From: Diogma glabrata
Taxonomy: Eukaryota > Arthropoda > Insecta > Diptera > Cylindrotomidae
Assembly (NCBI GenBank): GCA_963693315.1
Contig: OY856186.1
Location: forward strand, 229,318,754-229,382,753
Direction of reading: 5' to 3'
DNA length: 64,000 nucleotides
Part shown: in pieces, positions 45,101 to 49,836 of the stretch
How the letters are laid out: each line of letters starts with the position of its first letter
Position numbering within the stretch: the first letter of the stretch is position 1
Translations under genes and position numbers: made by a program
The notes under the pieces: generated by a model
Databases searched by the model: none
What the model was told of the DNA's origin: nothing
The model's input: only the letters and a program-made list of their open reading frames with translations

Positions 45101-45205
45101 TCACCACCAACGAATTATTTTATAATGTTAAATGAATTAGATCAAAAACAAAATGTTTTTGGTTATTCAAGAAAAAATCCGTTTAAAATAAGAGATTTGA
45201 ATTAA
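8887..45205 (+). CDS. Pickpocket-like DEG/ENaC sodium channel subunit (8 exons, 588 aa)
   Basis: Subunit of a trimeric, amiloride-type cation channel in the plasma membrane; insect members act in mechano-, osmo-, chemo- or pH sensing. Exons: 8887-9116, 9180-9309, 9372-9478, 24239-24966, 25020-25091, 25151-25304, 25380-25486, 44967-45205. Together they hold 1767 nt, 588 codons plus TAA, and every junction phase agrees. Motifs: cytoplasmic STIHGLRYLVD (HG at 58-59); TM1 about 88-108; FPAVTFCN at 133-140; paired cysteines CFWLGREIPC at 218-227; GFCCSFN at 239-245; CGCIPFYFP near 390-398; CECLPTC at 444-450; TM2 with GGIFGFCLGGSVLSLLEFAY at 513-532, the pore and G/S-x-S selectivity region. Both termini are short and cytosolic. 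Length is normal for the family. No stop or frameshift interrupts it, so I take it as functional. Introns 3 (14.8 kb) and 7 (19.5 kb) are packed with transposons. Which ppk paralogue it is cannot be told. Confidence 0.93.
9180..9309 (+). CDS. Channel exon 2 (TM1)
   Basis: Acceptor CAACAACAG; the first base completes Lys77, then 43 codons. Carries the KYLKK basic edge and the hydrophobic IVFCGICLFLGLGCLYMIFIA segment, broken by no charge: the first membrane helix. Ends in phase 0 before GTAAGA. Too short to stand out as an ORF. Confidence 0.9.
9372..9478 (+). CDS. Channel exon 3 (start of ectodomain)
   Basis: Acceptor TTATTATAG. Thirty-five codons plus two bases, with YPIYMVPFPAVTFCN, the wrist/palm signature just after TM1 in DEG/ENaC channels. 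Donor GTGAGTATA at 9479 opens the 14.8 kb intron 3. Confidence 0.9.
9940..10882. repeat. Fold-back element with long imperfect arms
   Basis: Left arm CCCCTAGTAGTAAATG (9942 on), GAGCCCTATTTCATTTGAAT, GTTATCTC-TTCTCTGCG(T)TATGACTATATATA, ending AATTGTGAAGCGGTGAAGTG; right arm repeats these in reverse complement from 10352 (CACTTCACCGCTTCAC) to 10881 (CATTTACTACTAGGG). The loop is near 10330-10350. No coding capacity. GATC-rich strings (GATCCGG, TGATCAGG) recur within both arms. Partial copies are at 4620-4935 and 52677-52800. Confidence 0.75.
11146..12213. mobile_element. MITE-like element with 14 bp inverted termini
   Basis: CCCAATAAACATTT at 11146-11159 is matched by AAATGTTTATTGGG at 12200-12213. 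The right half is rich in ATTCAG/CTGAAT and holds about three tandem units of about 80 bp (11873-12116) with CCTTAATACGTC and AACCTTATGCAG. No ORF. A clear TSD was not found. Its right 320 bp are present again at 17345-17675, inside the second duplication copy. Confidence 0.65.
11474..11548 (-). repeat. tRNA-like SINE head
   Basis: On the - strand: TAGACGAGTGGTAATGTGCA (A-box-like), CGACTAGCGACGCGAAGGTTCC, then AGTTCGATCCCCGGG (B box, fits GGTTCGANTCC). This is the arrangement of a tRNA-derived SINE promoter. It does not fold into a full tRNA cloverleaf by eye, and a transposon context argues against a working tRNA gene. It lies inside the 11146-12213 element. Confidence 0.6.
12260..13085 (-). 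pseudogene. Penelope-like element, GIY-YIG endonuclease part (copy A)
   Basis: On the - strand the frame reads NYLKSKNTQTLNTGVYKIAC then DDCSKFYIG, the GIY-YIG endonuclease core that follows the reverse transcriptase in Penelope-like retroelements. Further along, other frames give QHLQTEKHKYATINTNL, also typical of this domain. A frame change lies just after FYIG, where a GQTGR-type continuation is expected. The 3' region to 12260 is AT-rich and non-coding. Reverse transcriptase proper is missing on this strand; see 13120-13310. Confidence 0.65.
13120..13310 (+). pseudogene. Inverted upstream piece of the Penelope-like element (copy A)
   Basis: The + strand translates as RNEENLAGKKYIGVTY, then KTLKKYGNIAAYKNKNKLEN, matching the thumb-to-linker stretch just before the GIY-YIG domain in Penelope-like proteins. 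YKNKNKLENY overlaps YKNKSKIKNY, the first recognisable residues of the - strand piece. The two parts therefore lie back to back with about 33 bp of shared sequence: a 5' inversion. Confidence 0.55.
13311..14585. other. AT-rich filler in duplication copy A
   Basis: No gene recognised. Contains TTAATTAACAGCTATTAATTAAC repeated with variation near 13610-13660. About 14078-14455 is absent from copy B, where the two sides are joined directly. Confidence 0.5.
14600..17150 (-). pseudogene. Decayed non-LTR retrotransposon with RT and RNase H traces (copy A)
   Basis: The - strand shows, in several frames, VRPIGVLSDLMWSLVVDEIL followed by EQGIRCFGY (RT region B to the start of the Y-A-D-D box), then DGSTDSSRAKIDAGKGVCEP and YPSVF (RNase H start, D-G-S), then RELIRLNR of the C-terminal tail. 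RT plus RNase H without LTRs points to the I/LOA/R1-like group. Many stops and frame changes. An 85-codon open stretch at 16797-16540 lies upstream in the same direction but I could not assign it. Dead element. Confidence 0.55.
17712..18537 (-). pseudogene. Penelope-like element, GIY-YIG part (copy B)
   Basis: Duplicate of 12260-13085. The stretch NTGVYKIACDDCSKFYIG is unchanged at the protein level, as is the frame break after it, so the damage pre-dates the duplication. Confidence 0.65.
18572..18762 (+). pseudogene. Inverted upstream piece of the Penelope-like element (copy B)
   Basis: Duplicate of 13120-13310, again back to back with the - strand part. It codes the same GNIAAYKNKNKLEN segment, with one visible change nearby (KKYLGVTY for KKYIGVTY). 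Confidence 0.55.
19650..22235 (-). pseudogene. Decayed non-LTR retrotransposon (copy B)
   Basis: Duplicate of 14600-17150 with the same stops, the same RT and RNase H traces and the same unassigned 85-codon frame (21879-21622). A 3-base loss near 20597 is one of the few differences from copy A. Confidence 0.55.
22688..22805. repeat. Palindromic module 2
   Basis: CTTGTATTCGCTTAGGATGA opens the left stem and TTCTAAGCTCATACAAG closes the right one, with CAATTCTTCAC against GTGAAGAATTG inside. The core reads CACTCGCTACGCTCGTTTCG, the reverse orientation of the core in modules 3-5. Confidence 0.8.
22817..23138. repeat. Inner complete palindrome (322 bp)
   Basis: Ends in ATCTACGACTACTAAAG and CTTTAGTAGTCGTGGAT; arms are nearly perfect for about 140 bp and meet at module 3. 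It looks like a free-standing element of the same family as its host complex. Confidence 0.75.
22909..23040. repeat. Palindromic module 3
   Basis: Stem AGATTCTTGTATGAGCTTAG (22911 on) with its exact reverse complement at the right end; GATGATGGCAATTCTTCAC continues the stem. Core CCCGAAACGAGCGTAGCGAG and TGGAGGGAATCATCCGAG. Confidence 0.85.
23140..23268. repeat. Palindromic module 4
   Basis: Same stem family as module 3 but with a mismatched stem (TTAGAATGGAAGCAATTC against GAATTGCCATCATCCTAAG) and core GACCCGAGCGTAGCGAGTGG. Confidence 0.8.
23270..23809. repeat. Interior of the palindrome complex, related to the 630 bp array
   Basis: Contains CATTCTGTTCAATATCGCTC and TTTTCATCAAAATTGA-type strings that recur in each unit of the 31438-33440 array. 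An 86-codon + frame at 23210-23470 covers this repeat and is not a gene. Confidence 0.5.
23810..23935. repeat. Palindromic module 5
   Basis: AGATTCTTGTATGAGCTTAT opens the stem; CCTAAGCAAATACAAGATGC closes it. Core CCAAAACGAGCGTAGCGAGT then GGAGGGAATCATCCGAG. The right stem passes into the outer arm of the complex. Confidence 0.8.
24239..24966 (+). CDS. Channel exon 4 (main ectodomain)
   Basis: Acceptor ATTTTAAG; the first base completes Leu156 and the exon runs to the first base of Ser399. Holds CFWLGREIPC, GFCCSFN, then a long stretch ending in CMAECKVDTILDLCGC and IPFYFPET, the Cys-rich thumb/knuckle part. No in-frame stop before the donor GTAAGAAT at 24967. The M at 24216 lies in the intron and is not the start. 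Confidence 0.93.
25020..25091 (+). CDS. Channel exon 5
   Basis: 72 bp after acceptor TTAATTGTAG. Codes MKEFSSRFRQCNLRDVNCLR then LNE, with two cysteines expected in the thumb region. Donor GTAAAATA at 25092; the phase is one base into the next codon. Confidence 0.85.
25151..25304 (+). CDS. Channel exon 6 (CECLPTC)
   Basis: Acceptor TGTGTTTTAG. Codes HIYNSVRNNSSV through CECLPTC, the conserved C-x-C-x-P-x-C cluster before TM2, to PKPML. Donor GTAAGTAA at 25305, two bases into a codon. Confidence 0.9.
25380..25486 (+). CDS. Channel exon 7 (pre-TM2 palm)
   Basis: Acceptor TTGTTTTCAG. Codes FLNLELSNLTTVHVYFKELT, then CIKYRRDVYMTWDILF, the beta strand and W that precede TM2 in the family. Donor G|GTAAGT at 25487 is part of the target-site duplication of a hAT insertion. 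Confidence 0.9.
25492..27300. mobile_element. hAT element inserted in the splice donor (1809 bp)
   Basis: Terminal repeats TAGTGTTGGCAAA (left) and TAGGTTTTGCAA (right, reversed); subterminal ACCGGT-rich strings lie near both ends. Eight-base duplication TTGGTAAG at 25484-25491 and 27301-27308 fits hAT. The only coding trace, on the - strand near 25760-25910, reads KLSQNKLVTIRRTNVEFQRV then FEAASLISMEELDELE and stop, plausible as a hAT transposase C-terminus. Otherwise non-coding, so it needs an outside transposase. Confidence 0.75.
27309..27849. other. Intron 7 sequence without recognised features
   Basis: AT-rich; I see no gene or clear repeat. Confidence 0.45.
27850..27943. repeat. Palindromic module 6
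   Basis: GAGAAGTAAGCTATTATTGA-CCGAGAAC on the left pairs with GTTCGAGGTCTATATTAGTC-TTCTC on the right (imperfect). Core GAAGCGCGTAGCGCCGAGGG, itself containing GGCGCTACGCGC symmetry. Confidence 0.7.
27944..28782. other. Intron 7 sequence, possible old repeats
   Basis: No gene. Near 28320-28560 lie strings such as GCGCCATCTTTAAAAAAAG and GTGGCAAAATTTGC that look like a worn dispersed repeat, but no boundaries can be set. The 65-codon frame at 28483 is not convincing. Confidence 0.4.
28783..28812 (+). repeat. Terminal-like motif copy 2
   Basis: TTGAAGTAAAACTTGTTTAG then GCGCG; see 7653-7680. Confidence 0.6.
29385..29990 (+). repeat. Minisatellite of a 9 bp unit, GGTCATGGT
   Basis: About 600 bp of GGTCATGGT with frequent point variants (AGT, CAC, GTT, GAT). 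Because the unit is a multiple of three, frames stay open on both strands: Val-Met-rich and Gly-His-rich on +, Thr-Met-rich on -. The 248- and 245-codon ORFs here are products of the repeat, without splice context or a credible start, and I do not call them genes. Confidence 0.85.
30061..30582. repeat. Fold-back element, about 520 bp
   Basis: Arms of about 150 bp: left from GAGTGCGTGTAATCTTTGCA through TTGAAATAAATTTCTTTGGC, AAATATAAAATAAATATGTC to GTGTAATAAAAAG; the right arm repeats these in reverse complement up to GTGTAAAAATTACGCACTTC. The arm contains the GAAGT..ACTTC motif. No ORF. Confidence 0.8.
30583..30894. other. Intron 7 sequence without recognised features
   Basis: AT-rich; nothing recognised. 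Confidence 0.45.
30895..31260. repeat. Lone diverged unit of the 6641-7580 array
   Basis: Shares ACGATCGCATTTGTTGA, GATACTAGAGGCTTTTAAGC, TCAACGGCTG and AATTTCTAGAAAT in the same order as the 320 bp units. Confidence 0.5.
31438..33440 (+). repeat. Tandem array of about 630 bp units (3.5 copies)
   Basis: Units begin at 31438, 32070, 32697 and 33140 with (A/G)CCGGAA, then GGAAGTTG and ATGCA(T/G)AAC. Each then carries TCCAATTCGATTATCAG, TTCACTATCGCTC and AAAAACTAATCAGTT, ending near GGCTGTAGTGTGCATAAAGA. The third unit is about 185 bp shorter. The fourth fades out in a CCCACACA-rich patch at 33375-33420. Several short ORFs inside are shared between units only because the DNA is repeated. Confidence 0.8.
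33840..34250 (-). pseudogene. C-terminal tail of a LINE reverse transcriptase
   Basis: On the - strand, reading across frames: SQTVEIPRCHTGRSQKDLFV, then RTAFKWNSLPESIVLGGF. This is the conserved end of many non-LTR reverse transcriptases (I-P-R-x-H/R-T, F-x-x-R-T-x-x-x-W-N-x-L-P). A frame change splits it. The same tail with its 3' flank is at 42090-42540. Confidence 0.6.
34251..34949. other. Intron 7 sequence with weak internal repetition
   Basis: GTTGTTG..AATAAT and CAATTGAT(A/C) strings recur every 60-70 bp from about 34440 to 34930, like a badly worn tandem repeat. No gene. Confidence 0.4.
34958..37461 (+). mobile_element. hAT transposon, complete ends, 2504 bp
   Basis: CAGTGGCGGATTA at 34958 and TAATCCGCCACTG at 37461 are perfect inverted termini; CCCACACA duplicates the target exactly on both sides (34950-34957, 37462-37469). 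Subterminal GGGGCCCC/GGCCCC strings are present on both sides. The transposase inside is broken (next entry). The clean duplication means no later rearrangement has occurred. Confidence 0.9.
35700..37401 (+). pseudogene. hAT transposase (ZMYM1-like), broken
   Basis: DDE-type cut-and-paste transposase in pieces. Segments: about 35700-35800 DTQIAREIEVQQKCWREVLK; 35800-36216 with GLAFRGHRED, SYLSHTTCDEFINLM, YYSIIVDSRPDV (first catalytic D region); 36228-36566 with CRGQTYMAGKYNGLQARIK (second D area altered) and IPCTSHTLNLIG (the C..H motif); then TRWSARADAV in another frame; 36961-37401 ending LPICNASGERSFSVLKRIKN, the hAT dimerisation motif. At least four frame breaks or stops. The N-terminal TTF/zinc finger expected in the family is not visible. 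Family clear; inactive. Confidence 0.85.
37741..39104. repeat. Giant palindrome, 1.36 kb
   Basis: AATTTCACGAAGATTCAACA at 37741 is answered by TGTTGAATCTTCGTGAAATT-type sequence ending 39104. Arms of about 650 bp match nearly base for base (e.g. GACCAGGGGTCTTCACAGGG against CCCTGTGAAGACCCCTGGTC) with a loop near 38400-38450. Near the loop the arm holds a second, diverged version of its own start (GCGACATTTTGACTCGACCC against ACGTTTTGACTTGACCCC). No ORF of substance. Confidence 0.9.
39345..39452. repeat. Palindromic module 7
   Basis: GTATTACTAGTGCGAATGCG then TTTTCCAAA on the left is matched exactly in reverse complement at 39424-39452 (29 bp perfect stem). Core GCCGCACGACCGCAAGGAAT then GCGGC, which contains its own GCCGC/GCGGC pairing. 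Confidence 0.9.
39453..41084. other. Intron 7 sequence without recognised features
   Basis: AT-rich. The 60-codon frame at 40555-40737 has no family features. No repeat boundaries were seen. Confidence 0.45.
41085..41149. repeat. Palindromic module 8
   Basis: CAAGCAAGGGTATTGATAAT pairs with TTATCAATAAACTTGCTT. Core CCCTCGGCCTACGGCCTCGT contains GGCCTACGGCC symmetry. A related but core-less stem, CAAGCAAGTGGTATTGATAA then TACTTGC, is at 41503-41532 inside the next element. Confidence 0.75.
41220..41730. repeat. Fold-back element, about 510 bp
   Basis: Arms of about 135 bp: AATGAAATTCTCTAAAATGT, CACCAATAACATTTGAATTA, ACGTCTGGCCTACTGGGATA on the left and their reverse complements from 41587 (TATCCCAGTAGGCCAGACGT) to 41720. 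The interior repeats TATCACCGCCCTT(C/G)GG found also at 41174, just left of the element. Confidence 0.8.
42090..42545 (-). pseudogene. LINE 3' end, two overlapping fragments
   Basis: The - strand of 42260-42540 gives IKITDCHSDTIQKNFFVRTP then YKWNDF, the same reverse-transcriptase tail as 33840-34250, followed by the shared 3' flank CTAGGTCTTAAAAGG-like. A second, shorter fragment of the same flank lies at 42090-42175. Confidence 0.55.
42560..44966. other. 3' part of intron 7, unique-looking AT-rich DNA
   Basis: No gene or large repeat seen. An 11 bp inverted pair AGTGGAGATAT / ATATCTCCACT lies at about 44851-44912, 55 bp before the exon 8 acceptor. Confidence 0.5.
44967..45205 (+). CDS. Channel exon 8 (TM2 and C-terminus)
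   Basis: Acceptor TTTCTATTTCAG. Completes Ala510, then GGIFGFCLGGSVLSLLEFAY, the pore-lining helix with the family's G-x-S-x-L-S-x-x-E pattern, HFIFTIWLF and a short polar tail to TAA at 45203. The upstream Met at 44927 is intronic. Confidence 0.93.
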
Positions 45206-45307
45206 GATTTATTTAAATTTTATTTATTTACAACTTTGTTTTATTTTTTAAATAACTTAATAGCTATGCTTTTATTAAATTATTAATCTATTAACTATAT
45301 GAATTTA

Positions 45308-45313
45308 AATAAA
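45308..45313 (+). terminator. Polyadenylation signal of the channel gene
   Basis: AATAAA about 100 bp after the stop codon, followed by AT- and T-rich sequence (TTTTTTGTTTTTTTTT near 45345). The position fits; in DNA this AT-rich such hexamers also occur by chance. Confidence 0.5.
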
Positions 45314-45319
45314 ATATTT

Positions 45320-46084
45320 GATTATAATTCCAACACCAAAGTTATTTTTTGTTTTTTTTTATAAAGAAAAATAAAAAAAAGTAAAAGAATTATAATTAAT
45401 TTTTTTTATTTTTCTTACCCCAATAATTTCTGTAAATGCTACCCAGCTTGCTTATAAATTATATTTTTATTTTATAGTTACTTATCTATATAATTATCGT
45501 TAAATATAGATTTAATTTATGTTAAGAATAAGAGTATGAGTGAAAATTTAATTAAAATAGCTTGGCATTTATTTTTCGTTGTATGTAAGTTAAAATAAAA
45601 CAGGATCAGGACGAGGTGAAACGAATAAAATTTCAGGTGATATTAAATACAATGCGGTTGTCGTCTCTCAACTGATGATTTATTTTAAAAATGTTGTGGG
45701 TTACAAGGGTCAGAAAATTTCAGAAGACAAATTTTAAGACTAGAATGATTGAAAAAGTGTGAGTAACAGTAGTTAATGTTAACATGATGATTGGTATAAA
45801 GGAAAGCGATTTCATGTGCAGGTTCAAAATGCCATAACAAAAAGGATCTTTAAGTAATCTTACGAAAATATTGAGTAAAAACATGAAATCGGGAATGCAC
45901 TCGGCATTCAGTTCCAATCAAGACCCAAAAATCGAAACTGTAACATTTGACTCAAATTCAATGTTTATGCACAACAGGTGAAATTTTAACGAAAAAGCAG
46001 ACATAATACACTGGAAGCATTAACTGGTATGAGGAAAAGACAAATATAAAAATGTAATTTTAACAATTTCTGATACGTTGGGGC
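45320..46084. other. Intergenic, no recognised feature
   Basis: AT-rich; nothing I can name. Confidence 0.45.
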
Positions 46085-46262
46085 CACACCTGTGTTATCG
46101 TCCATCATTCATTAGCGCAAGAATTAACATGCTAAATTTCACAATAACTAGCGCTCTAGCAAATTACAGCGCTAATTTTATCACGATAACAAATTATTGC
46201 GCTAACGTATTAGCGCGCTAACAAATTTGTTTAGTTGTGGCTACACCTGTGTGAAAGGTGTG
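46085..46262. repeat. Short repeat element rich in TTAGCGC
   Basis: GGGGCCACACCTGTG at the left and TGTGGCTACACCTGTG at the right are direct, not inverted, near-copies; TTAGCGC and GCGCTAA occur five times or so between, including TTAGCGCGCTAA. Possibly a small non-autonomous element; family unknown. Confidence 0.4.
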
Positions 46263-47056
46263 TATATTAAATATTGTAGTTTTTGATAAATCTATTAAAA
46301 GCTTGTGACTGCGGCGCTAGTGTACTATAGAACTGTTTTTTATTATTAATTAAATTTATAATAATGATTAGTGGTAAAAATGGACAGTAAACGAACAATG
46401 TGAGTTTTTGCTTCATTCATATCAAAACGGTAGCTTTCCATGTAAAATGAAACCATGATAAAATTTTGAAAAGAATAAACCTTGCCTATATTCTACAGGA
46501 ACCAATGAAGATAAATATTGTCTACAATCTGATTGAACCAAGGAATTAATTTAATGGATTAGTCAGAATATCAGTGACCAATTTTGAAGTCCTTTTTAAA
46601 TATATGGATCCTATGAAAACTCTAAAAGCATTGGTTCAAATTCAGATTTAATTCAACTTGTTGTTTTAAAATCATTGATTTAAATCAATCAAAACATTTT
46701 GGCTCAAGGTGGTAAGTGTTATGCTAAAATCTAAATTGTTTGTTTATTCCGACATTCCTTTAAAAGCCCACTACTGGAACTGGTCAATTCACATCCTCGT
46801 TGTTGTCTACAGCAACTGAAATTTTTTTTGGCTAAGTATTGACTATGAAATCCTGAATGTGTTGAGTTTGAGACTAGTAAAATCTATGAACAAAAAAATA
46901 AACAGAACAGGACTACAGGACTATCATACCCGAAAAACCAACAAAAATAGTAAATTTCAACGGTTGACATATGCGGCTCTTACAGCCACATGCGGCACTT
47001 CATCAGGCAAACTGCGTTGCTCATTGAAAATTGATATCAAATTACTTATTCCAGAA
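46263..47056. other. Intergenic, no recognised feature
   Basis: The 69-codon frame at 46859-47068 contains no recognised motif and ends inside the repeat motif at 47057. Nothing else recognised. Confidence 0.4.
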
Positions 47057-47084
47057 TTTTTGAAGTGAAAACTTCTTTAGGCGC
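47057..47084 (+). repeat. Terminal-like motif copy 3
   Basis: TTGAAGTGAAAACTTCTTTA then GGCGCG, identical over its core to 7653-7680, nearly 40 kb away. Confidence 0.6.
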
Positions 47085-47180
47085 GCTAAATAATTTTCTA
47101 CGGGGAAAAATTTATATATTTGCGTTATCAGTTTTAAATCAGGGAAATATTTTTAAATATGAAACACATCTATCATTTCT

Positions 47181-47260
47181 TAACGTTTCAAATTGCGATG
47201 TGAATATCGCGTTCGACTAATGTTCTATAATTCGTGAGTTCAATTCCTGGACTGTGGTAC
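47181..47260 (+). repeat. SINE-like tRNA-derived head, copy 2
   Basis: AACGTTTCAAATTGCGATGT, CGCGTTCGACTAATGTTC, then GTGAGTTCAATTCCTGG (B box; fits the RGTTCRANTCC consensus), followed by a T-rich stretch. Same opening as 6392. Likely RNA polymerase III-type SINE head. Confidence 0.55.
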
Positions 47261-47269
47261 ATTTTTTTT

Positions 47270-48735
47270 ATTGTTTATTTTTTGATTTTTATTAAAAACC
47301 AATTACATTTGTATATCAAAATTATATGTATTGGAATTTAACACATGATGTTACAAATTTTATCATCTACACCAAATATGTTGTTGGTTTGGAATGGTAT
47401 GTAATACATGTTTCTAAAATTAAGTGAAGACTTTATACTTGTAAGTTGATACTTGATAACATTGATTATATTGATTTAAAGCTCAACATTACGAGACGGA
47501 AATCGCACAAATTCTATACAAAGAAGCATATAGCTTATGTATGATTAAACATGGATGGCAATCATGATAAATAAAATAATTAAAAACGGTGGCACTTAGC
47601 CGATAGTGATTTGCAAACGGCAACAATGCGCATTCACACCAATGAATTTACTTAGCTTTCCGCAGGAAGTTTTGTAAAATTTTAAATTGTTGATCTATGG
47701 GTGTGACAACCACGCGTATTTTAGTCCCTGCTATTGGCATATGAGTTGTCTTGAGATATCGTATACCACTAGCAATAGCAGTAAAATCTTATTAGCCAAA
47801 GAAATATCTTAGGGGTGCTGGCTTATGAATTTTTTTTTCAATCAACGATGCCATCCCTTAGTCTTAGTTTTGGAATATTCTTTATTGACACGCTATTTTT
47901 TTAAAAATAAAATGTGTATTTTTATATGATATGTTTTGATTATTTTAAATATAAAAAGGTATATAATAGTTGCTTGGAATGCTAATAGATGTGAAACCCA
48001 GAATAATTTAATTGGTTTTAATTTTCAATTCTGAAATTCTAACTTGCAAGGCTGCAATAATTGGAACATATACAGCTATTTCACAGTTTTAAGTTTTCAC
48101 TTCTATCGGCAGTCCTTAACACTGTCTTTTTTTTTTATTTCAAAATTTTTTGCCGCTGGATTTTTGATTCCAGAATTTTTTTGAGAATTTTCTTGTTACT
48201 GCTGTATTTTCTTAAGAGTGGCAAATTTTATTTTCGTACAAAAACAAATAACGAAATTTTCTTTTGGTTTTTATTTGTTACAGTTTTCTTCTCCTCAAAA
48301 TTGTTTTGTGGAAGGTGTTAAATAACGAGAGAAAAGAAAGCAAAACAAAAATATTTATCAGATTTTTTAGTAAGCCATTCGTGATATTATTAAAGATGGA
48401 GTTCCCATTTTTGAAATAATACTTGTTGTAAAAGCATTTGGGGAACTGAATTGCAGCTGAGTTATTGAATTTTGAAAACTTGTGCCAGAATCAAAATATC
48501 CACACTTAAAACAATCTGCTCCGGGAGTTTAATTTCAACTAAGGTCTTGAAGGTGAGATATCGTTCACAGTTGACCAATCAGTGTCTTACAGAATTGTTG
48601 TGAACGGTTGTAACAAATTATGCACCAAACTTCAAAGATTTAACCAAAAATATTCCTGTTAAGTCCTAGGAAAGTCATCTTATTAATCAATAAAAAAAAT
48701 TGTTTGCTTAGAAACTGCAGTGGTGGCTCTTTAAA
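47270..48735. other. Intergenic, no recognised feature
   Basis: Frames such as 48061-48321 (86 codons, hydrophobic) lie in low-complexity T-rich DNA and show no family features. Confidence 0.45.
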
Positions 48736-48741
48736 AAACAA

Positions 48742-48790
48742 AAAGTCGGACAAGTGCGAATGAAATTCGCTCGCTAAGGGTTCCGTGAAT
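48742..48790 (+). repeat. 5' end of the GTCGGACAAGTGCGAAT repeat
   Basis: GTCGGACAAGTGCGAAT, then TTCGCTCGCTAAGGGTTCCG. This head, and the tail at 55370-55412 (TACGGAACCCTAAAAA), belong to a repeat style that I recognise as common in several insect orders. Here only the head is kept. Confidence 0.6.
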
Positions 48791-48982
48791 GTAAAAGAAC
48801 ACAATATCAAAAATAAATCACATAAAGTAAAAAGGGTTCTTATTGAGCTTACGCGTGCACATCCACGGTATAGTTGGACGTTGGAAAACGGACCAGACTA
48901 CCGGATCGTTACGTATAAGCAGTCTGAGAGTCCTTATGATTTTAAGAACTTAGAAACGAAGAGGAGAGCGGCTAAAAACTAA
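48785..48982 (+). CDS. Small unassigned ORF, 65 codons
   Basis: Starts just after the repeat head. Codes a basic polar peptide including RAHPRYSWTLENGPDYRIVT and SESPYDFKNLETKRRAAKN. Its composition is more protein-like than most random frames in this AT-rich window. I recognise no domain; it could be a fragment of a transposon protein or of a captured exon. No splice partners were identified. Confidence 0.2.
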   Translation: MNVKEHNIKNKSHKVKRVLIELTRAHPRYSWTLENGPDYRIVTYKQSESPYDFKNLETKRRAAKN

Positions 48983-49659
48983 ATAACACCGTTCTGCAAG
49001 AAATCAGACTGTCATATAGAGGAAAACAAGATCGGGATAGTCACTCTTGGATCTGTAATGGTCATATTCTCTAAGAAAATTAGATAAAGGTTTTTGTATC
49101 GTATTAAAAATGCGATAAAATTTACCCCGGTCAATGAGAGAATCTGCTTCCTATGGTAACTAGGAATAAACAACATTATCTTTCGATAAGGACACTTTCT
49201 ATGCAACAATGTAAAAGATTATAGAACCAACATCAATACACGAATTCATTGTGAGATATTGAATTAGTTTGAATTATCAAATCATTTGAGAATTGTCAAT
49301 TTTTTCGGCACCGATCGATTCCAAAGCAGACTTCAGTCTCACCAAATGGAAACATTCGAAATCAAATTGATCACCTGCTAATATAGCAGCATGTTTTTTT
49401 TTCAAGCATTCTACGTATGGAACCCAGGTAGGGAACCCTTAGAGGGGATTTTATTGGAATCGGCCACTTCCTTGTATGTGTTAGAGTAAATTCTAAATAA
49501 ACTCTACTAAATGCCAAAATAATCAAAAATTAATTCAACGGAAACGTTTCAACCTTTCATCACTGAAATTGAAGAATAGGATCAAAAACATACTCCCGAT
49601 TCCCGAAACATTTCGAAAAAACTGTCGCAAGAGATATTGAAATGGTGTAATAGCCATGA

Positions 49660-49836
49660 ACACTTACGATAAATGTACTGTAACTTTATTCCTCGTAGAT
49701 AGTAATATACTCTCCACAATATTCGGAAATATGTTTAACCGCATTTTCAAACACTTTTCATCACACCCTTTTACAATTTTTTTTATTTTTTTAATCTAAT
49801 TACATTTTCCATTTAACACCTTTAAGTGTTACACTA
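49660..49836 (+). pseudogene. 3' end of a second Crypton copy
   Basis: The + strand matches the - strand of 3060-3240 closely: ACTTTATTCCTCGTAGATAG, CAAACACTTTTCATCACACC and CTTTTACAATTTT. Similarity to copy 1 stops at about 49836 / 3060. It encodes only the last 40 or so residues and the 3' flank, opposite in orientation to copy 1. Confidence 0.7.

Noticed and set aside
45720..45917. 65-codon - strand ORF with hydrophobic stretch
   Set aside because: No splice partners, no motif; composition expected by chance.
46085..46262. Classical terminal-inverted-repeat transposon
   Set aside because: The end strings GGGGCCACACCTGTG and TGTGGCTACACCTGTG are direct, not inverted, so no transposon family was assigned.
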